A stretch of 64,000 nucleotides of DNA, taken from assembly GCF_002999335.1 (NCBI RefSeq), contig NW_020312036.1, forward strand, positions 620,001-684,000, in the 5' to 3' direction. A program made the translations under genes and the position numbers. Positions within the stretch are counted from its first letter, which is position 1; every line of letters begins with the position of its first letter. Source of the DNA: Cyclospora cayetanensis (Eukaryota; Apicomplexa; Conoidasida; Eucoccidiorida; Eimeriidae). Of this stretch, positions 24,401 through 34,975 are shown piece by piece. The notes beneath the pieces are model-generated. The model ran no database searches. It saw only the letters and a program-made list of their open reading frames with translations, and had not been told where the DNA came from.

Positions 24401-27400
24401 GATAGGGGGGGGTACACAGAGGAAGGTACAACAATGAAGAAAGTCAGAGAGGCCTGCGTGCAAACAGAAGGTACATCAACGAAATTTTTTGAGGGACAAG
24501 GTAAGGTGAAGAAAGGGTGGTGAAGCTGTGATTGGCCCTGTTGCCTCTCAGCAACTCACCTGGCTAGCCCCTGCTTTCTTCCAGCTGGAGGTTACGGCCA
24601 GTCACTTGGAGTTCAAGGACAGGATTTTGAAGCAGACGGTGTTGAAAGGCCCTCAGGGGCACTTATGTCTATGTAGGTTTTCCCGTTGTTTGTCAGCATG
24701 CCCCGCATCTGCCTCCAGCGATGCCATGTATGCTATTTACAGAACTTTTAAGCACTTTTCTCCACTTCTACTAGCTGCTTTCTGCGCTGGTCTTTCACAT
24801 CCTCCGTGTTTCTCTTCTTGCATCCGTCTCTATAGACATGGGGACGTCGGTTATCATCGGCCCACAGTTTCCTTCTGCGAGAGGCCACTTTTACGCGTGG
24901 GAACCCTTGGGTTGCCCCTATCCTAGGCCAGTCTGTGCTTTTACGCCCATCAAGCTTCCTCTGCTCAATCACTTGCTTCTATGTGGCGTTGCTTAGGTCT
25001 TCATAAGCGCCTGCTTTCCGCTGCTCTTACATGCAAAGCCTCGCGCCTCCCTGGAGCTTTGGACAGCGGTGGCAATGCATGGCATTCCCAGCGGCTTGAA
25101 TTTTTGGGTGACTCGGTTTTGGGCTTTGTTGTCGCCATGTATATCTTCTTCACTAACTTCAAGTGGGAGGATGAAGGAGCTCTTTCCCGCCGCAAAAGCA
25201 GCTACGTCTGTAACAAGCACCTGGCTGCCAAGGCCAGGGAAATGGGGATCGCAGGGCACCTCCTAGCCAGACCATTTATACCTTCTGCAACGCTTGTCGA
25301 GCTTAGGGAGCAGATTCTTTCCTCCAAGATGCTTGCAGACGCTGTGGAGGCCTTAACTGCGGCTGTCTATCTCTCAAACAAAACGCTCGTGCGGGACACT
25401 TCGAAAAACAGTCCGGAAGCAAGGAGCGCCTCGAAAACATCCCATACCGAGACTCGCCTTGGGGTATCAGGACACTTAGGTTCCTTTGATGGTCTCATTG
25501 CAGCTGCAGCGTTCCTCGATCGGTTTGTCCTTAAGGAAGCCTCCACGGACACTGGAGAAGAGGACACCTTGAAATCTCACCTTCAAATGGATGAATCGTC
25601 AAGGCTGCCCCCAATAGTTAACGTCCTGACGGCTACTGCACAAGTCTCGGCTTCAATCTGTTGCACTCCTGCAAGCGAGCCTGAATGGGCTCAGCTGGAT
25701 GCAACGCCGCTAGTCGCTGGAGTGCCTCATGCTCCCCTACGACCCGACCCCCGAGTAATCGCTTTATTGCAGCAGCTCATGAGGGTCTCCCACGATTCCA
25801 CAGCCACAAGCGCATCTTTAGGTATTTCAGCTGAAAGAGACTGGAGAAATGAGGAAGCTGTCTCTGTAGGAAAGGCCTCCCATCAAGCAATCTCCAACTT
25901 ATGGCTATCCCCCGCAAAGGTATCCTCTGAGGTCGCTTCGCCAACCAGTTCAAATGAATCCAGTGGAGCGGCCTTCTGGAGAGATAGAGACCTTAATCTG
26001 CCCCTTGTGGCTTTGTCACGGACAGCAGAGGTCAGAACTGAAGAAGGCAGGCTACCCTCCTCGCTGGGCTGAGTAGTGTGTCTCAAGTGCCTTCCAACTT
26101 CCCTATACCGCCCCCATGTCCCTTGACATACCTCATATTGTTGTTTACTTTTCAGTTTTTGTGATATGCACGTGCTTCTCGGCTATGCGTGTCCTGCCCA
26201 TCAAGCTGTGTAGGGATGCGGTTGCGTGTCACTCTCCAGGCGCCAGCGGCGGCTCGTGGGGGCCCTACTGCAACTTACCAGCTTCTGGAGTTCCTTGGGG
26301 ACTCTGCACTGGGCTTTGTGGTGTCTGAGTGGCTATTTTCTTTGTTTCCCGAGGTCCGTGAAGGGCCTCTAACGATTATTAAGAGCCGCTTGGTCTCCAA
26401 CTCGTTTTTTGCTGCCAAGATGATGCGCAAGTACGGCCCTCCGCCTCTGGTTTGACACTCCATTACTTCACCTGTCTTCCGCTTGTCTGGGGCCTTCATT
26501 TGTCTGCTGTCCTGCGCGGGAACCCGCTTCTTCATTCGCTCTGCTAAGTCCCACTTGTAAGAAAAGATCCACGTCTGTATGTATTTTCTTTTTCCTTTGT
26601 ATTGGCATTGTCGACTGCTGCTACTCATGGTTTGCCCGCCGCAATAGCAAGCACGAGTAGTGTTTACGATTTTTGTTGCAAATTCGTTTGGCTATAGTGA
26701 TTGTGGCCATCCATGTTCGTGGTTCTCAGGTTGCATGCAGCCGGGCTTTCGTATGACTCTCTGGCTCTTGGTTGGGACAGTTTCTCAGAGCCTCAGTCCT
26801 GGCCATGTCTCTGCGTGAGGTATGGCGACATAGGGTCTTCCTGGATCCCAAATTTAGCATCGAGTGCTTTTGGTGGGCTTATCGGTTCACTTTGGAGCGA
26901 GGAGGAAGCTGCGGGGTGTGGACTGAGGGCCGGATCACCCTGCCGCTGCTGCTGCTCCGGCTGCAGCAGCAGGAAGAGAGAAAGGGTAATTCAGCGCCTT
27001 GTCGCGCTACCACCTGAGGAAGACTTTACGCGTGAGGCGGCAGAAGTGCTCTCGCGGTTAGCCCACAGTCCCAGCAATGCTGCAGGAGACAACAGCAGCG
27101 GCTGTAGCAGTAATACACCGAAATGGGTTAAACAGTTAGGGGACATCTACGAGGCCCTTGCAAGCGCCACTCTGCTCTCCTCGGGCTTCTCTTTTGAGGT
27201 AAAAAAAGGGCAGCCACTAGGTAGTCGTGGAAAGCAGCTGTCACTGTGGTAAAAGAAGTAGCGGTTACAGTAACTGCATTTCCTGCACCTCTTACAAGCT
27301 TTTGCACCGAGGGAGCAGTTCTGCAGCTGCCGCCGCTGGTCCCGTAGAACAGTTAAACACCCTGCGAATGTGATCCCTCAGGCACTATGGGCGGCGGTGT

Positions 27401-27495
27401 CTGCGGACTTCGAGATCTGCATTCCCCAGCTAGAGTCCTTTCTATTAGCCCTTAGTCGTGCCAGGAGTAGTCAAGAGGAGCATGTTGACACCTAG
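15492..27495 (+). CDS. Dicer-like ribonuclease: degenerate helicase plus two RNase III domains
   Basis: Expected to cut double-stranded RNA into small RNAs. Long exons include 15492-17291, 17680-17803 and 17901 to about 20945. Shorter ones lie at about 21.02-21.36, 21.5-21.8, 22.1-22.64, 22.66-23.3, 23.5-23.7, 23.85-24.04 and 24.58 kb. RNase III exons lie at about 24993-25918, 26.2-26.42 and 26.72-27.20 kb, and the last is 27382-27495. The 5' part follows the Dicer helicase order: IVCL before motif I, motif Ia (VFVLPSV..A), the VLV..VFESILMHGFLTLEDVALLLLD run before motif II, RPRIL before motif III, then a C-terminal lobe. The catalytic letters of motifs I, II, III and VI are replaced. The 3' part has RNase IIIa and IIIb, both with intact acidic residues. 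No dsRBD is seen at the C-terminus, and no PAZ could be assigned in the middle. One gene is the simplest reading because domain order matches Dicer, but a split into two genes near 21-24 kb is possible. The start could also be the ATG at 15541. Confidence 0.8.
16986..20135 (+). other. Dicer-type helicase region with broken ATPase motifs
   Basis: Motif I sits at 16986-17009 and reads SPTGMGTF where active helicases have TGxGKT, so the phosphate-binding Lys is absent. Motif Ia follows a phase-0 junction at 17291/17680. A 97-nt intron at 17804-17900 restores frame. Motif II at about 18041-18064 is LLLLDGVT instead of DECH/DExH. Motif III near 18170 is LSEG instead of TAS. Motif IV (GALIICRSNTAAL, about 19735) and motif V (TIATNSKQ, about 19995) are alignable. 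At the place of motif VI the Q..GRxR pattern is replaced by an Ala/Cys/Gly-rich stretch at about 20090-20130. Frames are long and open, so the region appears maintained rather than decayed. ATP hydrolysis is inferred to be lost. Confidence 0.75.
24993..25920 (+). other. RNase IIIa domain of the Dicer-like protein
   Basis: The exon starts after a TTGCTTAG acceptor. It carries LLSAALTCKAS, the signature SQRLEFLGDSVLGFV, then a LSRRKSSYVCNKHLA helix, and the second catalytic block KMLADAVEALTAAVYL. Glu and Asp of LEFLGD, and Asp and Glu of ADAVEA, match the four metal-binding acids of RNase III. About 40 extra Ser/Thr-rich residues separate this block from the final GLIAAAAFLDRFVLKE helix. The exon probably ends at the GTATCC donor near 25919. 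Confidence 0.9.
26225..27495 (+). other. RNase IIIb domain of the Dicer-like protein
   Basis: Split over about four exons. The first has TYQLLEFLGDSALGFVVSE and GPLTIIKSRLVSNSFFAA, like the second RNase III domain of Dicers, and ends near a CGCAA/GTACGG donor (about 26423). An exon near 26.94-27.20 kb carries QLGDIYEALASATLLSSGFS, corresponding to the GDIFESLAGAIYMDSGMS block. A GAG/GTAAAA donor joins in phase 0 to 27382, giving SFEALWAAVSADFEICIPQL and then the stop at 27493-27495. All four acidic catalytic positions are present. The intervening Ser/Asn-rich linker is longer than in animals. Confidence 0.88.
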
Positions 27496-28307
27496 TTCAG
27501 CTTACAGGGGCCCTGTCTGTGGTGCTACTGCTTTGCGCAGCCCGCATGGGCAGCCTCAAACCATTTAATGAAAGTGCTGTGACTGCTTGTTGGTCGCCCC
27601 GAAAGCAAAGCTCTAAGGCACCTTATGAAGCAATCGTTTGGCTGTCCCACTACTCTTATTACTTGATAGCTTACTAGGGTATACCTAGCTGAACAGCAAA
27701 AGCACCCTTAGATAGCAGGCTCTCTACAGTGGTAGTACTGAACTACGATGAAGGGCCCTGTGTTGCCCTGCGGTCGCTATCGCCTAGGAAAGCCAACGTT
27801 GCGTCGAAAGAGCAAAGGATTTCCGGCTTGGTTGACTCCTGGGCCTGCTCCAGCCTAGCAGCTCCCTTTGTACCACAAAAGCACCAAACACTGCCCCATA
27901 GACAGAGGCACTACCCAGCTGCCTGAAAGCGGCAGGGGTCCCCTAACAAAAATGTGTTTAGACGCCCCCAAGGGCCCCATCAATGCCCAGGAAACATTTG
28001 CAAACAGACCACCACCAGGATCCCACTGGACTTCACATATTCACTGGGCCTTACAAAATCCCAGCAGGGGTGTCTGTCTGCACGAAAAGGTGCGTCGGCA
28101 CTTCAGCGCTATGCTCGCTAAGACGGTGCTTCTGCTGCTGCTAGCAACGGCGTCGGCGCTAGTACAGCAGCATACACAACCTCTACCACGCAAATGATAG
28201 AGCGATTGCCCGTTGCGACGCAAATGCTGCTATTATACTTGATGCCGTAGCTGTCAACTTGGTTGTTACCTCATGTACAGTTGCAATGGCACTTGAAGCC
28301 CCAAAAG
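27496..28307. other. 3' intergenic region with a signal-peptide-like short frame
   Basis: Holds the 3' UTR of the Dicer-like gene and the 3' side of the minus-strand secreted-protein gene. The only coding-like signal is a short plus-strand frame at 28111-28197, listed separately. Nothing else is recognised. Confidence 0.4.
28111..28197 (+). CDS. 28-codon frame resembling a signal peptide (possible first exon)
   Basis: The frame begins ATG and encodes Lys, a Leu-rich hydrophobic core (TVLLLLLATASA) and then QQHTQPLPRK before a stop, which is the composition of a cleavable signal peptide. A GTACAG donor-like hexamer follows the core, so it could be a signal-peptide exon, but no partner exon was found downstream on this strand. 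It may be chance. Confidence 0.2.
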   Translation: MLAKTVLLLLLATASALVQQHTQPLPRK

Positions 28308-29393
28308 TCAAAGATGACTGTCAAAGGCTTCTACCATTTCTTCTCCCTCTTGGCTTGCGTAGCTGCTGTCTGTTTCTTCGAGGCTGCTGTCCTGGCTGTT
28401 AAGGTGCCGCAGGGATGTGAGGGCCCGGGAGCCTCCCGGCACCAACTGCAAAAGCGTGAACTCTAGACTCCCCAGGTAGTTCACCCACCGTAACAACTGC
28501 TGCTGTGCGAGTGCAAGTGAAAAACCCTTGAAACGACCGGACACGGAGGACATGCTCCTGAGGGCATCCTGCAACGGAATGAGAAGTCTGTCCACAAAGA
28601 GTGATAGAACGGGGAGACTGTCTGGCAGGCCATCGAGGCAAACAGCCACAAACCCCAAGAGATGCATATACTCTTGTTTAAATCTTCGCACGAGATTGAG
28701 CAACTCTGCGAGCTCCTGGGTGTCATAAGCTCCCAAAGCCAGTCGGGCTGCCCTTCTGCGGGCCCATAATAGCTGCTGCAGGGATTCTTTGATGCTTTTT
28801 CGCGGATCTACTAGCTCCCCAAACCTCTGTATGTAGCTCCGCACTTCGGGGGCACTCTGAAGCCTGCGACTGAGGGTTTTCCGCGCCTCAGGCGTCTGCA
28901 TCCGCAGTATGTGTACTAAGAGACCCACACCCACGCCAACACTGTCGCTCTGACGCAACAAGACTTGGTCCGCTCTACCAGGGGAGGAACCCACGAAGTA
29001 ATAGACGACCGACAGCACCCTATCAACCACAGATGAATTCCTCACATAATTTGCCAAGCGCTTCAGCGCCCCTGGTTGCCCAGAGCCCGAGTGAAAAGCA
29101 CCACCAGTCAGCAAATTTGTGGTCTTTTCCTCATCAGCAGCCGAAAGACCCTTTTTCTGGGTTTTCTGTAGGAGGATATGCGTATGCTGTGAATTTCTCG
29201 TGGTGAGGCTCCTCAGGCTATGATCCCGTGTAGTGTGCTCGTCAATTGGGGGTGCACCGAAGGTCGCCTCCTGTGGATCAATGAAGGAATAAGCCTCTTC
29301 AGACTTGTAAGGACCTTCCGCAGCTAGCTGTTGCAACTGCAGCAGCAGAAGCAGCAGCGCTAGTACTGGCACATGACGAGCCGCAGCCCTCAT
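28308..29393 (-). CDS. secreted helical protein of unknown function
   Basis: Single uninterrupted frame of 361 codons from an ATG. Residues 1-25 form a signal peptide: two Arg, a long Leu core, then a small-residue site near LAAEG. Residues about 25-105 are hydrophilic and probably disordered. Residues about 105-335 are rich in Leu, Arg, Gln and Val with heptad-like spacing and no Cys clusters, suggesting an alpha-helical bundle. The last 30 residues are Ser/Glu/Asp-rich. No transmembrane segment beyond the signal and no domain are recognised. In coccidia such proteins may enter the secretory pathway or secretory organelles, but nothing here shows which. Its 3' end faces the Dicer-like gene. 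Confidence 0.7.
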   Translation of the reverse strand: MRAAARHVPVLALLLLLLQLQQLAAEGPYKSEEAYSFIDPQEATFGAPPIDEHTTRDHSLRSLTTRNSQHTHILLQKTQKKGLSAADEEKTTNLLTGGAFHSGSGQPGALKRLANYVRNSSVVDRVLSVVYYFVGSSPGRADQVLLRQSDSVGVGVGLLVHILRMQTPEARKTLSRRLQSAPEVRSYIQRFGELVDPRKSIKESLQQLLWARRRAARLALGAYDTQELAELLNLVRRFKQEYMHLLGFVAVCLDGLPDSLPVLSLFVDRLLIPLQDALRSMSSVSGRFKGFSLALAQQQLLRWVNYLGSLEFTLLQLVPGGSRALTSLRHLNSQDSSLEETDSSYASQEGEEMVEAFDSHL

Positions 29394-30765
29394 GTCGCCG
29401 AGCTATGTTGTCCTCCCCTCCCTAGTAAGGTGCTTCAAGGCTACCTACGCGTCCGATGTGCCCTTATACATACACAAGAAAATCGACTACTCAAAGTAAT
29501 GCTCCCCAGCGCAAGGAATAAGCCGCATTCAGCTCGTCCATGTGTGAAGCAGATCCAGGTGGAGCCTCTCCTGTTCCTGCTAAAGCTATCGAAGCGCGTA
29601 CAGCTGCTCCAGATATCCGAAAGAAAAACGCGGGAGGAGATGCAGCACGAGGGGCCCAAGCTGCTGGGCCCCCGTGTGGTCTCACGGGGAATTGCCCTGA
29701 GAAAGAAGCCGGCACATGAATTCTTCCTGCCTGTGCTGCTGCTGTAGCTTCTTTTGAGGCATACAAAATCCCGCGACAAGGCAGGGACAGAAGGAGGTTC
29801 GCACAAGGGGAGCTGGTCCGTTCTGGGTAGGAGAGAGGGGAAGCCGCGGGCACTGCCTACGCGTCGAAGAGGAAAGCAGACCAGGACAGTATCCTGCATA
29901 AAAGGCCCCACCTATCCCTCCTACGAATGCAAAAAGCAAGGCGGTTCTACATTTGAAAGCAAGAAAGAGGGGGACGAGCAGACAGAGGGACAACAGTAGA
30001 GAGGTAGCTCCACCAGAACGAAGCCTCTGAGAACAGCATATGCAGTACAAGGGGATTGTTTGGTTTCCCTCAAAGAAATCAACCTTTCCATCATTCATAC
30101 ACATAGAGTCTGTCCTTCGTGAAGCTTCTGTCCAAACAATCTATCCTATGAGGGTAGGACCTTCAGGGGCATCGATGCCCCAGCAGTTAGAGTACCCGGG
30201 ATGCGTAGGATGTAGCGGTGGTGCTAAGTTCTCCCTCAATGTAAGCTCGTATGTTATCCTCCCAAATGCTGCCATTTCCAGGCTTTGCCTTATTCCAAAC
30301 TGTTCTTTTTGCCGAGACGGACCTGAATAACGACAATCTATATGTCGTGATCTCCGATGGTCTCTTTGATGACCCCACCGCTGTTCCCAGATTCGGTGTT
30401 GGCAATTTGGATTTAATGCGTATTACCATAGGTGGCATCACACAGCTCACCTTGTAAGCTAAATTACTCATGGAGTTTCTAACGGCTTGGATACGTTTAT
30501 TTAGTATATATATTGACTCGCATAGACCTTTTGTAGCCGCTCTTTTGCCGTAATACTGTAACATTACAATGTATTGAGTCAGATGGTAGCTATCAAGTAC
30601 TTTCAAAAGTATTCTTTTTTATTGAATGAGGGGAGTAAAAGCGTGACAAATAATGTAAATGGAAGTAAGTCTATAGCGAACTGTTTTATGACGATAGCGC
30701 CCCATGTGTCTCTACAGGGAGAAGCACGTAAGACCGGATTCAATGCAAAGATAACAAAACCTTAC
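29394..30765. other. intergenic, no gene supported
   Basis: Short open frames occur on both strands (for example the minus strand at about 29441-30104, rich in Ser, Leu and Cys), but none has a start, splice context or family motif that can be trusted. Base composition changes here from the GC-rich gene block to the AT-richer retroelement block. Confidence 0.4.
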
Positions 30766-30965
30766 TAAGCGTTTTCAAAAACTCTCTCCTCATTCTGCCC
30801 ACTCACCTCAGAATTCCTGACGAAGGCAAGGAACAGCTAGGGCGCCTGTAGCTCCAGTCTATTAGCACTCGAAGAATTCACAGCAAGCTGTACATAGCAT
30901 CTAGCTTACCAGCATATACCTTTGCGTCTTCTCGAATCAAGCTAGCAATACTCTGCAAAATGCAA
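30766..30965. repeat. diverged dispersed repeat, copy 2 (pairs with 4915-5100)
   Basis: Shares ordered blocks with 4915-5100 in the same orientation, over about 200 bases with many substitutions. It lies on the 3' side (relative to the minus strand) of the gag-protease-RNase H remnants at 33.4-35.0 kb, which fits a terminal repeat of that element. Confidence 0.4.
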
Positions 30966-31807
30966 TATATGCGTGCAGTCAAACCAATAAGTCAATTTCT
31001 TTGGTAATCTCTAGTTCAATATAAATGTCGTAGTGTAATCCCGAAATACTGCTTAATCCATTAGATCTTCCCCTGCCCCCATATTTCGAACACATGACCT
31101 CGTGCTCCCTACCTGTTTGTAAGAGCAACTACGTGCAGAACAGCCGGAAAATTCCCAATCGATCGTCATTTCCTAGGCAGGCAAAACGCAAAAAGAGTGC
31201 AGACGAAAAACGGAAATGTGTATACTAAGCGCCAAGGAAAGGCCAACAGGAATGAGGGAATACATAATCGCCAGCAAAAGACAAGCTTCCGGAGTGGTGG
31301 CTGGGTAAACTATAGTGCTGAACTGTCTGAGCTTGCTATTATTAAAACCGGCCATGTGAAGTGCGTAAGGGCAATCAATATACACGACGATTGAACATTT
31401 CGTCCACACATTACACAGCAACGTTTGCATGTAAATACAGCCGATGCAGGTAGCATAGTCAGCATTATAGCCTCAGAAAAGGCACGAGAAAGCAAATGGG
31501 GGCAACCTATCTGAGAGCGCCAGCACCGAAATCTGCGTTTAGGGAATGCCGTACATACAATGGCCGGAAGAATTTTGCACACAAAACCTTAAACTGGGAC
31601 AGATATTTTAGGCGAAAGGTGAGCTGGGAAGAGATCATTACCAGGAAGCGCCAGGAATACATTTCATGGCAACTAGCTTTGCTAACCGAACACAGCCGCA
31701 AATTCTACCGCAGGCAGCGAAAGCCGCAGCAACTCCTACATAAGCCGATAATATTGGCTTTGTCCGCCAGATTTCACTAAAAGTTACCGTTTATGTCTTC
31801 TCAGTAT

Positions 31808-32056
31808 TCAATAGTCCCAGAATCCACCACTGAAACGGCTCTCTGTGGATTCCTCGTCTCCATAGGGGTTACTTGCCTGCGCGGCAAAGTCCGCGAGTAA
31901 TTCGAGGAGTTTTAAAACTTTGTTAGTGAACCAATATAGCTGTATGCCACCATAAAGTGTAAGGAAATTCGATAGTCCGCAAAATATAAATTGATTTGTG
32001 AGAGAATCACAAGTGACCGTAGCCACCTGGGAGACAGACCTTATTTGCCTGGTCAC
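31808..32056 (-). pseudogene. possible integrase fragment
   Basis: The minus strand encodes VTCDSLTNQFIFCG, which may correspond to the first catalytic-Asp strand of a Ty3/gypsy integrase (VVxDRLTKxxHFIP). It later encodes ESRFSGGFWD, resembling a FTSRFW block. The second catalytic Asp is not evident. Its position after RNase H on the same strand is what the element order predicts. The match is weak. Confidence 0.25.
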
Positions 32057-33425
32057 TTTCTGGTGCTCCCCGTAAAATTTGCCGATCTACCAGGGGCGAA
32101 TTCCAGGCTGAAGACACACAGAGGACCCCGCTTCTTATAATTGCATTATTTCCTTTTTTCCCCTTGCGCACACATTTGCGTGCATTCGCCACATGTACCC
32201 TGAATTTCTCCACTACGAAGGGTGCCTGCTGCCACCGGACCAAATGATCAAGGCCCCTATAACAGAATGGTTTCTTACAATAGGTCAGTGATGTTGCATA
32301 GAAGCAGGTAGGTGAACGTACTGTCGACTTCTGTACCCACTTAGCACTAGGCAGATATCAAGACAGGCAGCTGGACTTTGGTGATTGTAGAGTCACAATC
32401 ACTGCAACAGAGTGCTGTTGGTGCGCTTTGTGTTTCTGCCTCAGGGTCGCTGCAGTGATCATACTATGGTCAATGTGTAGGTATTTCATTCATAAAGGCC
32501 CATATGAGCTTGCTACGAGTTTTGGATCCCTAGGCAGAATAATATCCTTGAAGAAACGGCGGAGCTTGAAGACAGAGTTGTGGGGAGTTGCACGACTTTC
32601 TGAACCATGATCAAGCTAGAGAGAAGAATGAATTGTTGAGTCAGCCCAAAATGACGCAGAGGTATCCTGGGCCTTGGATTCAGACAGTCGAACAAAAACG
32701 TCCACAGCCACGTCAGTCCAAATCCTTCCAAAAACTTCAAGATTTTGCAGAAGGCCCGGTGTCTGGACACTAATAAGGCTTTAGCTGCTGACAAATCGAA
32801 ATCATCACTCCGTGAGTGCGGTTAGTCATTCTACTTATGTTGCTCACAAGCTCATCTGGTGGGCAAAGGTGGCCAATAGCTCAGCCCTACTTGGTGCAAC
32901 ACAGGCTTGGCCGCCCCTTGAGCTGTCTTCCTGTAGTGATAAGCAGGTGCGGTTATGCAGTGATTTGGCACCCCGCGTTTTTGTATCCGCAGGAATTTAG
33001 TGCTATACAGAATACAACAACTTCAATCTGGGCTTAAACATGGACGATCCCACCATCTGTAACAGCAGACTGGACAGTGTGTGTCATGGAGCTGGCAGTA
33101 AATGCTTTTCGGCTACGGGACACATCTCAGGCCTACAGGAGGACAGCCAGGCCTTTTCCGCGGTAGTGTGAACCACACAATAGCCTGAAACAATAGAGTC
33201 ATGTGCTTTACGCAATGCACCACTGCGGATTGAAGTCGGAATATACAAGCGCTAGAGTCGCCATTTAGTTTTGAGCCGCAGTACACATCCTTAGCGAATA
33301 TGAGCTTCACTATTTTGACACTCTGGATTCTGGCAGTGGAAGAAAATGCATGGGGATCAAAAATATAAAACTCACGCATTGTCTTTAATAACCGTGAAGG
33401 CGGCTGTGGTGCATAATAGTGAATC

Positions 33426-33488
33426 TTGGGGGAGTCGCAACAGCGCGTCGGCGACCACGGCCTCGGGGCTCGCTAACATATCTCGGTA
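33426..33488 (-). pseudogene. RNase H C-terminal remnant of retroelement pol
   Basis: The minus strand reads LYRDMLASPEAVVADALLRL then PQ, matching the highly conserved Y+PG+xNVVADALSRLP block that closes the RNase H domain of Ty3/gypsy elements. The frame is open for about 80 codons around it. Upstream catalytic residues are not recognisable. Confidence 0.6.
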
Positions 33489-34166
33489 TAAAGTCATTCT
33501 GCAGAAGACCCCCGCGGTAGCAAACAAATATACTAATATCAAAGTTTTGGAATTTCTTTGCAAAGGATATCGCAGAATGATGATTGGTCGGCATAGTACA
33601 CACACGAGCAACTAAATAGTACCGTCATTTTTCACTCCCCACCACACTGCATCGAGTCCTCGTGGGAAATGGATACCGCTGCTCGGTTTAGGTGGACGCC
33701 AAAAAGTGCCACTCGATACGTTTGGTGCTTTAAAGCACTTTCAACCAGTTAGGAACCATTTCCAATAATCCCAGTAAGAGTGGATCCATGCTTAAAACCG
33801 TCATCCTTCACTAAGCCGTTAAGCTGCCCGCATGAAGACCTCGCTTGACGGTTTTGATCCACCAGCTTACCTCGTTTGCCTTGAATGAAAATAGAGCTGG
33901 TGAGGCCAGATGGCGCTTTTTCTTAGCTCTTCCTAGCTCGCCAACCACCACAAGGCGCAGTTGTTCTTTCATGTGCGCTTCCGATCAGGTCACGCACCCA
34001 TGGCCTACCTAGGATACCGTATGTTGAACAGATCCAGTGCACAAGTCACAGACCATGCTGACGCTTTAAACTGACAATGAACATCGATAGGCTTGCAACT
34101 GCTTGAACTATACCCCCGTTAGCAACAATGACTCTTGCGGAATGAGCTGACAAGTGAATAGGCAGA

Positions 34167-34268
34167 CCACATTTCTACGCCGTCTCGGGCTATTAGATCT
34201 ACTTCACATTCAGTGCTAAGTAACGCTAGCAGGCCTTGACCGTTGATGTAAACTGGTATTAAGTCAAG
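34167..34268 (-). pseudogene. retropepsin-like (aspartic protease) remnant
   Basis: The minus strand reads LDLIPVYINGQGLLALLSTE then CEVDLIA, alignable to the retropepsin pattern V.VYING..v.ALIDTGA.v.fI. The catalytic Asp-Thr-Gly is STE, so the protease is dead. It follows the gag-like segment on the same strand, in the expected place. Confidence 0.5.
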
Positions 34269-34727
34269 CTGACTGGTGTGGGCCTCTACCTGCAGCTCTG
34301 TTTTTCGTGGCCCCTTTACTTTGCTGCAGCGTGCGTGGGGTCCTTTCTGTTTTCCTGACGCACCTTGTGAGTCTGCCAAGCAGCCTGCTGCCACCCGGCT
34401 CAATCACCTTGCTCGGATTCTTTGGCTTCTTACATGTGCTTGTAGTTCCGGCTTATCTAGACTGATTACACACCGTGAAAGCAGTTGCGGTTATAGACAG
34501 TTGTCTGGCGCTGCTTAGGAGTGCGTCACGTATGCCTGTCTTGTTGTTCACGTCAGACTGCTGGCGACGGCGGGTTGACACTGCCACGAGATCCATACAT
34601 ACCATATTCCAGCTTGGCTCTTTCTTTTTAGCCGAGCACACACGAGTTGCACTCATTTGCTCCTAAAACCCCAAGTCATTCATTACTCATGAAAATATCA
34701 TCGATCAGCTGTTGATCGCCTAGTCTT

Positions 34728-34975
34728 TTGTCCCTCCTACGACCACCTGACGTGACACCTCCGGTAAACCTGAGATAAATCGTTGACTGAGCAGCTGCTC
34801 ATCTACGTTGTGATCCTGAAGAACCAAAGTGGCGTATTTCTCGCCATGTAAATTATTGACACATATAGGCTTAGACGTTCTCGGTTCCCTGAAAGTTGCT
34901 CTTAGGCTGCTCTCGGCATGTACCGATGAGTCAGGATTTGTATGAAGGGCTGAAATGAAATATTTCCCGGACGCA
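34728..34975 (-). pseudogene. gag-like remnant
   Basis: The minus strand is open for about 80 codons and includes ESSLRATFREPR and DEQLLSQRFISGLPEVSRQV. These resemble the gag segment of Ty3/gypsy elements (acidic Leu-rich helix, RFIxGLPxExRxxV). DNA similarity to 4340-4100 suggests a second, more decayed copy there. Confidence 0.45.
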
